A DNA stretch of 36,850 nucleotides, taken from contig NZ_LT985752.1 in assembly GCF_900290115.1 (NCBI RefSeq), positions 1 through 36,850 of the forward strand, in the 5' to 3' direction. Origin of the DNA: Alistipes sp. Marseille-P5061 (GTDB lineage Bacteria; Bacteroidota; Bacteroidia; Bacteroidales; Rikenellaceae). The notes below the pieces were generated by a model. That model did no database searches. It was not told the origin of the DNA and worked only from the letters and a program-made list of their open reading frames with translations. Positions 17,828 to 26,373 of this stretch are shown here, one piece after another; the first letter of the stretch is position 1, and every line of letters starts with the position of its first letter. The position numbers were made by a program, and so were the translations under genes.

Positions 17828-18541
17828 CTACTTCCCTGCCTGCCGGGCATGCTCCGCCTCGCGCAGCTCGCGGACCAGACGTGGCATGCCGACGGCCGAA
17901 CGCTCGCGGATGTGGGTCAGCGGATTGCGAATCCACGCCGTGTCGGGATTGCCCGGGTCGACCAGATAGACCGGAACCTCGGGCCGCACGTAGCGCACGA
18001 GCGAGGCGGCGGGATAGACCGCAAGCGAGGTGCCGGCGACAATCAGCACGTCGGCCCCGCGCACCAGCTCGACGGCCCGTTCGAACATCGGGACCGGCTC
18101 GCCGAAGAAGACGATGTGGGGACGCAGCAGCGCACCGTCCGGCGCCTTGGCGTCGAGCGGCTGCTCCCACCCTTCAATCGGCACGATGAGGTCGGGGTTG
18201 CGCTCCGAGCGGAGCTTCATCAGCTCGCCGTGGAGGTGGGTCACATGGGTCGAACCGGCCCGTTCGTGGAAGTTGTCGACGTTCTGCGTCACCACCTCGA
18301 CCGCAAAGTCGCGCTCCAGCTCGGCAATGGCGTAGTGGCCGGCATTGGGCTGCTTTTCGAGCAGCTCGCGGCGGCGCATGTTGTAGAAGCCGATGACCTT
18401 GGCCCGGTCGCGCGCCAGCGCTTCGGGGGTGCAGACCTCCTCGATGCGGTAGTTGGCCCACAGGCCGTCGGAGTCGCGGAAGGTGGCCAGCCCGCTGTCG
18501 GCGCTCACGCCGGCTCCCGTAAAGACGACAATCTTTTTCAT
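17828..18541 (-). CDS. SIR2-family NAD-dependent protein deacylase lacking the zinc cysteines
   Basis: The 237-residue protein has the sirtuin core: FTGAGVSADSGLATFRDSDG (7-26), TQNVDN (85-90), the catalytic histidine His104 in HLHGEL, the AGTSLAVYPA NAD-binding block (169-178) and the late VDPG motif. It should remove acyl groups from protein lysines with NAD. The module that normally carries the CxxC...CxxC zinc site, between about 106 and 140, has no cysteine at all. The same gap is known in some Bacteroidetes sirtuins, so it need not mean loss of function. The start at MKKIVVF fits the family and the promoter at 18566-18596. It stands alone. Confidence 0.9.
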   Translation of the reverse strand: MKKIVVFTGAGVSADSGLATFRDSDGLWANYRIEEVCTPEALARDRAKVIGFYNMRRRELLEKQPNAGHYAIAELERDFAVEVVTQNVDNFHERAGSTHVTHLHGELMKLRSERNPDLIVPIEGWEQPLDAKAPDGALLRPHIVFFGEPVPMFERAVELVRGADVLIVAGTSLAVYPAASLVRYVRPEVPVYLVDPGNPDTAWIRNPLTHIRERSAVGMPRLVRELREAEHARQAGK

Positions 18542-18565
18542 AGGACAGGATGCATTAGTGACCCT

Positions 18566-18596
18566 CAAAGATACGCTTTCGTGCGGGCAAAGACAA
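18566..18596 (-). promoter_or_regulatory. Promoter of the sirtuin gene
   Basis: On the minus strand TTG (18594-18596), 20 nt, TATCTTTG (18566-18573). Both elements and the spacing are ideal. The start codon lies 24 bp downstream of the box. Confidence 0.75.
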
Positions 18597-18639
18597 GTTT
18601 CGGCGCCGTTTTTCCGCGGCGGACATCCGATTTGCGGGA

Positions 18640-19140
18640 AGGCACGGACACGGGCACGGACACGGGCACGCTCCAACGGCACGCATGCGGCAGAGGAGGT
18701 CGCCCACGCCCCCCGGCCCATCCCCGTTCGGTCTCTCCATCCTCCGTCCAACGTGACCTCCACCGCCCGACACCTCCGCCGCCCAACGCGACCGTCCGAC
18801 ACAACCTCCGCCGTTCTGCGCGACCACCCGAGACAGCCAACCCGGCCCCTCCATCCGACACGCCTCCGCCGCACGGCACGGCCGCACGGAACAGCAGGCC
18901 CGACACGACCTCCGCCGCCCCCGACTCAACCGACCTGTTCCTCCGCGTCCGGCCTCTCCATCCACCGCCCGGCCCGACCGCCCAAAACCTCCGCCCCGCC
19001 CCTCCGCGGCCCGACCGGCACGACCGGCACGACCGGCACGACCGGTACGACCTCCGCTGCCCGCTCTTCCGGGCCGCCGCACCGTAAGCACGGAACAGAA
19101 CGCAAGGGTTGCAGCAGAGTGGTCGAAAGCACTCGAAACC
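18640..19140. repeat. C-rich spacer with several minisatellites
   Basis: No convincing gene. Seen here are a 12-bp repeat ACGGGCACGGAC near 18645-18672, a long C-rich stretch of degenerate CGACCTCCGCC words (18720-19010), and a 9-bp repeat CGACCGGCA in four near-perfect copies at about 19013-19052. Long open frames exist on both strands but only because stop codons are rare in such sequence. Confidence 0.7.
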
Positions 19141-19254
19141 AGAATGTCTGCACTTCGACCCCCCCAAAACGGGCAGACCCCGACGATAAAAAATATTATT
19201 AATAACACGCATTTTCATATTAAAATATTTGCAAACGTCGGCGTATTTATTTTT

Positions 19255-19400
19255 TCGTCATCAAAACCCGAGAGACTGAAGAGAGAGCAAGAGAGCCGAG
19301 AAAGAGCCGGCCGAGAGCCGAAGAGAGAACCGAGAGAGAGCAAGCAAGACTCACAAGACCCGCAAGACCCAAAAGAACGACGAGCCGAAGAAATCAATGC
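19255..19400. other. Purine-rich tract upstream of the lipoprotein gene
   Basis: About 120 bp are nearly all A and G on the plus strand, with GAGAGCCGAG-type words repeated (GAGAGAGCAAGAGAGCCGAG and so on), grading into CAAGAC repeats (CAAGACTCACAAGACCCGCA). It lies 60-200 bp before the lipoprotein start and is bounded by two copies of CATCAAAACCC (19259 and 19432). It may be part of a long 5' leader. A weak AATATTTG box lies at 19224-19231. Confidence 0.6.
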
Positions 19401-19461
19401 CCGTCAGGGTTCGGTCCGACGTTTTTTTCACCCCATCAAAACCCCTTAAAAATCTTATTCC

Positions 19462-21792
19462 ATGAAACAACTTCTGCTGCTGATGTGTTCGGTTGCGCTG
19501 ATGTTTGCAACCGGATGCAAGAACGATGAAACCAACCCCACACCACCCCCTGCAACGACCGGCAGCGACCTGAGCGCTGCGGGATGCGCCAACAGCTATC
19601 TGGTGCACGGCGCCGGCGCATATTCGTTCGACGCCACCGTAATGGGCAACGGCGTATCGACCGAACCGTTCGCCGCCACGAAGCTCTCCCCCTCGTCGGC
19701 CGCACTGCTGTGGCAGGATGCCCCCGCGCTGCTCTCCGACGTCCGCCTCGAGGAGGGCCGCGTCCACTTCACGGCCGGTGAAGGGCAGGGCAACGCCCTC
19801 ATCGCCGTCCGCGACGCCGACGGCAGGATACTCTGGAGCTGGCACATCTGGGTGACGGACTACGACCCCTCGTCGCAGGCTCCGAAGCTCAACGGACTGA
19901 GTTGGATGACGCGCAACCTGGGCGCCCTGAGCGACGACTACGACGAGACGGGCTCGGCCAAGGGCTTCGTCTACCAGTGGGGACGCAAGGACCCCTTCCC
20001 GTCGGGCGCCGGATGGAACGACCTGAACGACATCACGGTCTATGACGCCTCGGGAACGGCAGCCACCGACCTCTTCGCCAACGAGGCCAACTTCATCTAC
20101 GACGAGGCCGCCTTCGGACGCCGCCACGCACTGCTGGGCTACTACCCCGCCGCCGGCAACCGCGGCGCCGCATCGGGCACCTGGAGCTTCGTGGGCGGAC
20201 AGGCCTCCTACTGGACCTCGACCGCCACGCAGGAGCAGTACTCCTACATCCTCAACTTCCTGGCCGCCTACCTCAATCCGCAGAGCAGCTCGAACCGTGC
20301 GGCCGGATGTTCGGTGCGCTGCGTGAGCGAGACGCAGGGCGAGCCCGACCCCGAACCCTCGACGGGTGACACCTTCACGCTGACGACCGTCACCGACGCC
20401 ACCTATCAGGGCGGCACGGGCAGCGACGGCTCGGCCAACTACTACATCGGACTGAGCAACGTTCCCTTCGAAATCGACGACCAGGGCGAACAGGTTCCCA
20501 CCGAACCGGGCATCATCCTCTACCTCGACCTCTACGGCCAGGCCAGCCAGGACGCCTCGGCAGCCCGACTGCCCGAGGGCACCTATACGCTCAAGAGCGG
20601 TGCAACCACCGGCACGGCCAACCCCGACTACACGTGGGCCCGCGAAAAGAAGCAGGACGGCACCATCGCCTACCGCAAGCCCGTCGAGGGCGAAATCACG
20701 GTTCTCCACACGCAGAAGAGATACCTCATCGAGGGCACCTTCGTGGTGGGCACCGAGGAGGAGAACTTCGCATTCACCTACGAGGGTGAGCTCGCCTTCG
20801 TCGACCGCACCGACCCGTCGGGCGGCGCACCGGTCATCCGCGAACCGGTCAATGTCACCTTCACCTCGGCTTCGGCCACCTGGGAGTACACCGGCGACGA
20901 GAGCGACCGCTACACCATCAGGCTCCAGGAGGGCACCGTCGAGGGCGGTTACCTGGCACACGGCCACCAGCTGACCATCGACCTGCTCTCGAAGCCCCTT
21001 TCGAGCAAGGAGGAGATGGTGCTGGCCGAGGGCGTCTACTCGCCGAGCAACGACTACGTCTCGCCGATGACCTTCACCCAGGGCTCGACCTTCAACCTGA
21101 TGGGCTACGTCTACTACTACGGCACCTACCTCCAGCAGGTCGAGTCGCTCGAAGAGACGCCGCTGATTGGCTTCGCTCAGGAGGGCACCATCGAGGTGAA
21201 GCGCTCGGGCAGCCAGTATGAGTTCATCGTCGACGTCACCACGCCCGAGGGTGTCTCCATCAAGGGCACCTATCCGATGGGCGATGTCAACTTCATCGAC
21301 AACGCACCCGAGAAGCCTGCGGGCGACTGGCTGAGCATCCTGCACGAGGACAAGACCGTGCTCTTCAATCCGGATGATGCTTCGGAGTGCCGCGTGTGGA
21401 CCTACACGAGCTACTTCGAGGGAGCCACCGAGTTCGAGATTCTGGTAGACAACAACACCACCGACGAGGCCTTCCAGCTCGACGTGCTGGCCGCCGAGGG
21501 TGCCACCTCGATTGCCGGCACCTACACCACGCCGAAGGACCCCGACAATCCACAGGCCGGCGAGTTCATCCCCGGATACCAGGAGTTTGCCGTCAAGCGC
21601 GGTACGTGGCCCTACCTCTACTACGACTTCAGCGCCAGCCAGTACATCGGCGCACCCGCAACGGAGGGCACCATCGAAATCACCGAGCTGGAGGATGGCA
21701 AGGTCGAAATCCAGTACGAGATGAAGGACGACGCCGACCCGAAGAACACGATTCGCTCGGTATGGAGCGGCACGATTCGCAAGGTCAACTGA
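19462..21792 (+). CDS. Large surface-type lipoprotein with FISUMP-like domain and three repeated modules
   Basis: The 776-residue protein starts with a lipoprotein signal (LMFATGC, lipidated Cys19) followed by KNDE, an acidic stretch that resembles Bacteroidetes surface-export signals. Residues about 140-300 look like a FISUMP/major-paralogous domain: WMTRNLGA, VYQWGRKDPFP, SYWTST and AGCSVRCVSE. After a Pro/Glu linker (about 301-308) come three diverged modules of about 150 residues (about 310-455, 456-615, 616-776), each with an EGTY/EGVY/AGTY turn, an EGTI or EGEI strand and an ending like YEG, IKGTYPMG or WSGTI. It is probably an outer-membrane or cell-surface protein; ligand unknown. Monocistronic, with its own terminator. 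Confidence 0.85.
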   Translation: MKQLLLLMCSVALMFATGCKNDETNPTPPPATTGSDLSAAGCANSYLVHGAGAYSFDATVMGNGVSTEPFAATKLSPSSAALLWQDAPALLSDVRLEEGRVHFTAGEGQGNALIAVRDADGRILWSWHIWVTDYDPSSQAPKLNGLSWMTRNLGALSDDYDETGSAKGFVYQWGRKDPFPSGAGWNDLNDITVYDASGTAATDLFANEANFIYDEAAFGRRHALLGYYPAAGNRGAASGTWSFVGGQASYWTSTATQEQYSYILNFLAAYLNPQSSSNRAAGCSVRCVSETQGEPDPEPSTGDTFTLTTVTDATYQGGTGSDGSANYYIGLSNVPFEIDDQGEQVPTEPGIILYLDLYGQASQDASAARLPEGTYTLKSGATTGTANPDYTWAREKKQDGTIAYRKPVEGEITVLHTQKRYLIEGTFVVGTEEENFAFTYEGELAFVDRTDPSGGAPVIREPVNVTFTSASATWEYTGDESDRYTIRLQEGTVEGGYLAHGHQLTIDLLSKPLSSKEEMVLAEGVYSPSNDYVSPMTFTQGSTFNLMGYVYYYGTYLQQVESLEETPLIGFAQEGTIEVKRSGSQYEFIVDVTTPEGVSIKGTYPMGDVNFIDNAPEKPAGDWLSILHEDKTVLFNPDDASECRVWTYTSYFEGATEFEILVDNNTTDEAFQLDVLAAEGATSIAGTYTTPKDPDNPQAGEFIPGYQEFAVKRGTWPYLYYDFSASQYIGAPATEGTIEITELEDGKVEIQYEMKDDADPKNTIRSVWSGTIRKVN

Positions 21793-21816
21793 GCCGCACC
21801 GTCCAACCCACACAAC

Positions 21817-21855
21817 AAAGGAGGGCGTTCCGCACGGAACGCCCTCCTTTTGTGT
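21817..21855 (+). terminator. Terminator of the lipoprotein gene
   Basis: A 15-bp perfect stem (21817-21831 with 21836-21850), loop GCAC, starts with AAAGGAGGGC and ends with CCTTT TTGTGTTT. It lies 25 bp after the stop codon. Confidence 0.9.
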
Positions 21856-21859
21856 TTGT

Positions 21860-22075
21860 CAGCCTTTCGGCTGTATTTTCCAGCCCTCTTGCCGGGTTTC
21901 TCAGCCCACGGCCGTGGTTGTCAGCCTCTCGGCCGTATTTCCCAGCCCTCTCGGCCATTTTTCCAGCCCTCTTGCCGGGTTTGTCAGCCCTCGGCAGCAG
22001 CTCTCAGCCCTCGGCAGCGGCTCTCAGCCCTCGGCCGGGTTTGTCGGCTTCTATGGCTCTTGTCGGCCTCTGCGG
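21860..22075. repeat. Degenerate TCAGCCCTCGGCCG tandem array
   Basis: About nine copies of a 22-26-bp unit, CAGCC(C)TCTCGGCCGTATTT, CAGCCCTCTTGCCGGGTTT, CAGCCCTCGGCAGCAGCTCT and so on, fill the space between the lipoprotein terminator and the stop of the next minus-strand gene. Unit length varies, so no frame is kept. Each unit contains a GGC/GCC-type inverted repeat. Confidence 0.75.
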
Positions 22076-22079
22076 CGCG

Positions 22080-22532
22080 TCACTTCAACCGCTCGTGCAG
22101 CCACATGGGCAGCAGCACGGCCCCAGCCGCCAGCAGCCGCAGCAGGAGGGAGAAGCCTCCCTGCACGGGCGAGAGTTCACCCGCGGCCCACGCCAGCACC
22201 GGACGCAGGCAGACCAGCGCCACAAGGAGCAGCACACAGAACATCAAGGCGCGCCGCGATGCACCGCGCGGAGCCTCCTCGCGGTCGGATTCGACCTCGG
22301 GGGCCGTTGCGCCCCAGATGCCGATGGCCCAGCAAAGGGCGAGCGTCAGCGCATAGAAGGCCCCCTTGAGGACGGCATCGCCGGCCGGAAGCCCCTCGAC
22401 ATAGCGCCGATAGAGCCACAAGCAGCCGAAGCCCACCCCCGCAACGGCCGGCAGGGCCAACCACAGGCGGCTGCGCACGAAGGCCCGTATGCGCTCCGGC
22501 GCAAAAGCGCCATATGATTCACGACTCTTCAT
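22080..22532 (-). CDS. Small four-helix membrane protein
   Basis: The 150-residue product has hydrophobic segments at about 24-41, 58-75, 95-112 and 126-143, with a charged loop (EVESDREEAPRGASRR) in the middle. No known family is recognised. Its start overlaps the stop of the RHH gene by 4 bp (ATGA), so it is translated from the SPFH-RHH-membrane protein transcript. It may work at the membrane with the SPFH protein. Confidence 0.65.
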   Translation of the reverse strand: MKSRESYGAFAPERIRAFVRSRLWLALPAVAGVGFGCLWLYRRYVEGLPAGDAVLKGAFYALTLALCWAIGIWGATAPEVESDREEAPRGASRRALMFCVLLLVALVCLRPVLAWAAGELSPVQGGFSLLLRLLAAGAVLLPMWLHERLK

Positions 22533-22990
22533 CTATTGCTTCTTTGGGTCTCGTTTTTTGCCTCGCTTTTTGCCTTGTCCGCAGCCGGACAGGTTCCCTC
22601 CGGCACGGCGTTTTCCGTGCCTGTCCCGGCCGGCGCGGGTTTCTCCAATGCAGCCTCAACCGACGCAGTCCCCTCCGGCGCGGCACTGTTTGCTCCGGCT
22701 CCTTCCGCTCCGGCACGGGCCGACACCGACCCGTCCGAAGCGGCCCCCTCCGGCGCAGCTCCCTCCGGCGCGGCCTCAACCGGCGCAACTTCCTCCGGCG
22801 CAACGCCGCGGCCGCTCCGCGCACGCCGCCGCCCGGGCAGCCGCCCGCTGCGGCGCAGGGCGTCGGCAAGAATCCACTGCAGCTGGCCGTTGATGCTGCG
22901 GAACTCGTCGTCGGCCCACGCTTCGAGCGCCTCCATCGCCGCGGCATCGACACGCAGCACGAAACTTCTGGTATCCTGACTCTTGGACAT
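22529..22990 (-). CDS. Arc/MetJ-type ribbon-helix-helix protein with Ala/Pro/Glu-rich tail
   Basis: The first 50 residues of this 153-residue protein look like a ribbon-helix-helix DNA-binding domain: a strand TRSFVLRVD followed by the helices AAAMEALEAWADDEF and SINGQLQWILADALRR. Similar small proteins accompany SPFH genes in other Bacteroidales. Residues 51-60 are Arg-rich; residues 61-153 are a low-complexity tail of APEGAA, APVEAA and similar words coded by CTCCGGCGC-type DNA repeats. I choose ATG at 22990; a TTG at 23005 that overlaps the SPFH stop would add five residues. Likely an autoregulator or nucleoid-type protein, by inference. Confidence 0.75.
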   Translation of the reverse strand: MSKSQDTRSFVLRVDAAAMEALEAWADDEFRSINGQLQWILADALRRSGRLPGRRRARSGRGVAPEEVAPVEAAPEGAAPEGAASDGSVSARAGAEGAGANSAAPEGTASVEAALEKPAPAGTGTENAVPEGTCPAADKAKSEAKNETQRSNR

Positions 22991-23001
22991 CGTTACCTTA
23001 C

Positions 23002-23961
23002 TCAATGATGCAGCGTCCCTGCATTGACCACGGGCTGAGCCGCCTCATCGGCGCAGAGCACCACGAGCAGGTTCGAGACCATGGCGGCCTTGCGCTCCTC
23101 GTCCAGCTCGACCACCTCCTCTTCGGAAAGGCGCTCGAGGGCCATGCGCACCATCGTGACGGCCCCCTCGACAATCTTCTCGCGGGCCGAGATGATGGCG
23201 TCGGCCTGCTGGCGGCGCAACATGACGGCGGCAATCTCGGGGGCGTAGGCCAGGTAGTTGATGCGCGCCTCGACCACCTCGATGCCGGCCATCGCCAGGC
23301 GGTCGTTCAACGTCTGCTCGAGCTGCGCGTTAATCTCCTCGCTGTTGGAGCGGAGCGTGAGCTCACCCGCCTCAACGCCCGTATTGTCATAGGCATAGAG
23401 CCCGGCCACCTGGCGCAGCGCCGCATCGCTCTGCACCCCGACGAAGCGGTCCAGCACCGTCATCCGCGCCGCTGCAGAGACGTTGCCGCCGGGCGTTGCG
23501 GGGGCCGCGTCAATCTCGAAGACCGAGCGGTAGACCTCATCGCGTTTGATGCGCCAGACGAGCACGAGACCTATCATGACGGGGTTACCGCACTTGTCGT
23601 TGACCTTGATGGGCTCGGCATTGAGGTTGCGGAGCCGCAGCGAAATCTGCTTGGCCGAGAGGAAGGGGTTGACCCACCAGTAGCCTGTCTCGTAGAAGGT
23701 TCCGCGGTATTGGCCGAAGAAGAGCATCACCCGCGCCTCGTTGGGTTCGAGCAGCATGAAGCCGCCCGACGAAAGCGCCGCCGCGAGGCAGAGCACGATG
23801 CCCGCAGCGAGCAGGCCGCCGCCACCGCTCAGCTGCGCGTCGAGCCGGATGCCGCCCTCGATTACCAGCCAGATGCCGACGCCGAGCAGCGCCAGCGTCA
23901 CAAGCAGCATGGGAAGACCGCGCGTCTTCCAACCGGAATAGACAAAGTTGTCGTTTTTCAT
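23002..23961 (-). CDS. SPFH/Band 7 domain membrane protein
   Basis: The 319-residue protein has two adjacent N-terminal hydrophobic segments (about 15-33 and 45-68), then a Band 7/SPFH domain beginning PNEARVMLFFGQYRGT, with the DDEVYRSV-type strand, a coiled region (residues about 200-245) and a C-terminal helix with EEEVVELDEERKAAMV. Such proteins assemble into membrane microdomain scaffolds. It is the first gene of a three-gene unit with a clear promoter, 11 bp upstream of the RHH gene. The length and short C-terminus differ from true flotillins. Confidence 0.88.
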   Translation of the reverse strand: MKNDNFVYSGWKTRGLPMLLVTLALLGVGIWLVIEGGIRLDAQLSGGGGLLAAGIVLCLAAALSSGGFMLLEPNEARVMLFFGQYRGTFYETGYWWVNPFLSAKQISLRLRNLNAEPIKVNDKCGNPVMIGLVLVWRIKRDEVYRSVFEIDAAPATPGGNVSAAARMTVLDRFVGVQSDAALRQVAGLYAYDNTGVEAGELTLRSNSEEINAQLEQTLNDRLAMAGIEVVEARINYLAYAPEIAAVMLRRQQADAIISAREKIVEGAVTMVRMALERLSEEEVVELDEERKAAMVSNLLVVLCADEAAQPVVNAGTLHH

Positions 23962-23982
23962 GATGATATTATTTTGATATCA

Positions 23983-24012
23983 CAAATCTAAACAATTTTC
24001 CCGGTTTTCCAA
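23983..24012 (-). promoter_or_regulatory. Promoter of the SPFH operon
   Basis: Minus strand: TTG (24010-24012), 19 nt, TAGATTTG (23983-23990). The start codon lies 21 bp downstream. A G-quadruplex-capable repeat begins about 65 bp upstream. Confidence 0.75.
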
Positions 24013-24076
24013 CCCTCGGACCGAAAAAAAAGCGGCAAAGCGGCGCCCCGCCAAAAGAGGGGACGGAGACAGGAAC

Positions 24077-24120
<44 letters not shown>

Positions 24121-24180
24121 GACGGGGACTGGAACGGGACAGGAACGGGACGGGAACGGAACGGAACGGGACGGAGCGGA

Positions 24181-24292
24181 GAGGGGACAGAGCGGAGAGG
24201 GGACAGAGCGGAGAGGGGACAGAGCGGAGAGGGGACAGAGCGGAGAGGGGACAGAGCGGAGAGGGGACAGAGCGGAGAGGGGGGCAGAGCGG
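24181..24292. repeat. 16-bp minisatellite, seven copies
   Basis: The unit GAGGGGACAGAGCGGA is repeated from 24181 seven times; the first six are identical and the last differs slightly. The tract from 24060 to 24300 is almost pure purine on the plus strand. The period is not a multiple of three and no gene spans it. Confidence 0.93.
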
Positions 24293-24364
24293 ACCGTTCC
24301 GTCGGGCACAAAAAAAAGCGGCGCCGCCCCGAAGGGACGGGCCGCCGAAAAAAGAACGTCGGCA

Positions 24365-24490
24365 AAAAGGTGTCGGCAAACCGTGGCGCCGGGACGGGCC
24401 GCCGAAAAAGGCCTTCGGCAAAAGGCCGCCGATAAAAGGACGCCGATAAAAGGACGTCGGCGAAAAGGTGTCGGCAAACCGTGGCGCCGG
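24365..24490. repeat. 28-bp direct repeat in a CCGCCGAAAAA-type spacer
   Basis: An exact 28-bp repeat (core GGTGTCGGCAAACCGTGGCG) lies at 24365-24392 and 24463-24490. Between the copies, the 13-bp word GCCGATAAAAGGAC is tandemly repeated near 24428-24455. The stretch 24293-24692 has no gene. Confidence 0.8.
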
Positions 24491-24692
24491 AACGGGCTGC
24501 GAAACGCCCGCCGCAGGGCGCCGAACGGGCAGCCATACCCCACCCCGGCAAGTCCTGCCGTCCGGCGAGAAGGGGCCGGAGCCGAACAACCCCGGGCGGC
24601 CCCGGCCTCACCGCCGCTCCGTCCTCCCGGCCGCGGTTCGGGGAAAAAGGTTCATTCGGGGAACCGGCGGCCGGAGGCGGAATGCGGCGGCG

Positions 24693-26216
24693 CTACGCCT
24701 TCTCGTGAACGGCTTCGCGCTGCGCCGACCCCTTGCCGGCATGCGCGCCTTCGGCCGCAGGTGCATCCTGCGCGTGGCACTGCGCCGAACGGCAGTGGCC
24801 CGTGTGGGTGAAGATGCGGCTCGCCTGGTGCTCGTTGCGCTCGAACTTCAGGCGCGACTGGGTCGGGTACTCCAGCTTCTCGAACTCCGCCACCGCATTG
24901 CGGATGTCGGCCAGCAGCATGTCGGCCATGTCGCGCGACATGCCCTGACGCACGACGATGCGCATGACAATCATCTGCTCGATGTCGCGCGGCATCGTGT
25001 AGGCGGGCACCATCCAGCCGCTCTGCTGCAGCGCCGCCTGCAGGTCGAAGAGCGTCCAGCGCGCCCTCTTCTCATAGTCGGGGTCGAGGTGCCAGATGAA
25101 AATCGGGTTGGTCACCTCGTCCGAATAGTTGGCGAAGCACTTCATGCGGCCGATGGCCTGATGGCAGTAGCGCGCCACGTCGAGCGAGTTCTGCTGCACC
25201 TCGCGGTAGCCCTCGAAGCCCAGACGGATGAAGTTGTAGTACTGGCCAAGCACCTGCGCCGCGGGACGCGAGAAGTTGAGCCCCACCTGCGTGATTTCGG
25301 CGCCGAGGTAGTTGACCGAGAAGGCCATCTCGTCGGGCAGGTAGCTGCGGTCGCGCCAGACGGTCCACCCCAGACCCGGATAGACCAGGCCGAACTTGTG
25401 GCCCGAGGTCGAGATGGAGCAAACCCACTTGAGGCGGAAGTCCCACCGCTTGTGCGGATTGAGGAACGGGAGCAGAAAACCGCCCGAGGCGGCGTCGACG
25501 TGAATCGGAATCTCGTAGCCCGTGCGGCGGTTGAAGGCGTCGAGCGCCTTGTCGAGCGCCTCGACGTCGTCGTCCAGCCCCGACCACGTAACGCCCATGA
25601 TGGGCACCACGCAAATCGTGTTCTCGTCGCAGAGCTCCAGCGCGCGGTCGACGTCGAGCGTCGGCGACTGGGGCGTCAGAGGCACCGTGCGCAGCTCAAT
25701 CTGCCACAGCTGGCAGAACTTCTCCCACACCACCTGATAGGCGGCGCTCATCACCAGATTGGGCCGGTCGCAGGGCTTGTGGGCCTGCTGGCGGCGCTTG
25801 CGCCACCGCAGCCACGCCGCCACGCCGCCCAGCATGCAGGCCTCCGACGAGCCGATGCCCAGCGCTCCGGTCTTCCACGGACCCTTCTCGGGCGTGTTCC
25901 ACAGGTTGGCGATGATGTTGATGCAGCGGCCGCTCATCACGGCGATGCGCGGATACTCCGTCTCGTCGATGTAGTTGACGTTGATGGCCTCGTTCATCAG
26001 CCGCGTGGCGTAGTCGTCCATGTAGGTGGTGACGAAGGTGGCCAGATTCAGGCGCGGCTGCGTCTGCGAGAAGGTCTCGTCCTTGACCAGCTGGTAGGCC
26101 ACTTCGGGGGCCGTGCGCTCCTTGGGGATGAACTCCGTGGGCGCCGGCGAGCGCATCTCCTTCGTGCCGAAGATTTCGACCGGGGATTCGTCGTGTCTGT
26201 TTCCTTTCATAAACAT
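24693..26216 (-). CDS. gadB: Glutamate decarboxylase
   Basis: The 507-residue PLP enzyme converts glutamate to GABA and CO2 with proton consumption, giving acid resistance. The PLP lysine is Lys274 in STSGHKFGLVYPG; Asp241 in HVDAASGGF binds the pyridine nitrogen; the TGALGIGSSEA segment (116-126) is typical. The core matches E. coli and Bacteroides GadB. Beyond the usual end near FTHTG (469-473) there are 34 extra residues, Ala/Gln/His-rich with two cysteines, not known from the family. I start at MFMKGNRHDE; the second Met (26210) is equally possible. No glutamate/GABA antiporter gene is in the window. It is divergent from the steroid operon, 157 bp away. Confidence 0.95.
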   Translation of the reverse strand: MFMKGNRHDESPVEIFGTKEMRSPAPTEFIPKERTAPEVAYQLVKDETFSQTQPRLNLATFVTTYMDDYATRLMNEAINVNYIDETEYPRIAVMSGRCINIIANLWNTPEKGPWKTGALGIGSSEACMLGGVAAWLRWRKRRQQAHKPCDRPNLVMSAAYQVVWEKFCQLWQIELRTVPLTPQSPTLDVDRALELCDENTICVVPIMGVTWSGLDDDVEALDKALDAFNRRTGYEIPIHVDAASGGFLLPFLNPHKRWDFRLKWVCSISTSGHKFGLVYPGLGWTVWRDRSYLPDEMAFSVNYLGAEITQVGLNFSRPAAQVLGQYYNFIRLGFEGYREVQQNSLDVARYCHQAIGRMKCFANYSDEVTNPIFIWHLDPDYEKRARWTLFDLQAALQQSGWMVPAYTMPRDIEQMIVMRIVVRQGMSRDMADMLLADIRNAVAEFEKLEYPTQSRLKFERNEHQASRIFTHTGHCRSAQCHAQDAPAAEGAHAGKGSAQREAVHEKA

Positions 26217-26317
26217 GTTCTTCGAGTTTTGTTGGTTGACGCCCGTTCCGGTGCACGAATTATGCCACATCGGGCGACGAGCGGCTCCCTTTCGATGAAC
26301 AAAAGCGACGGAGCGGG

Positions 26318-26348
26318 TTGTCCCGATGCGAATTGTTTCGTAACTTTA
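26318..26348 (+). promoter_or_regulatory. Promoter of the steroid-reductase operon
   Basis: TTG (26318-26320), 20 nt, TAACTTTA (26341-26348): good spacing and a -7 box one base off TAnnTTTG. The predicted start is near 26355, about 20 nt before the ATG at 26374. Confidence 0.6.
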
Positions 26349-26373
26349 CGGCTCCGAAAATACCCTTTTGCGC

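Noticed and set aside
17501..19087. Long plus-strand frame opposite the sirtuin and in the repeat array
   Set aside because: It is antisense to a clear sirtuin gene and continues through minisatellites.
19144..19449. A 101-codon frame through the purine-rich tract upstream of the lipoprotein
   Set aside because: Arg/Glu/Ser-rich composition follows from the GAGAGCCGAG repeats; no promoter or conserved motif supports it.
19351..21813. An 820-codon open frame antisense to the large lipoprotein
   Set aside because: It lies opposite a gene with a lipoprotein signal, conserved motifs and a terminator. Its composition is Val/Gly/Arg/Asp-rich as expected of an antisense shadow of GC-rich coding DNA.
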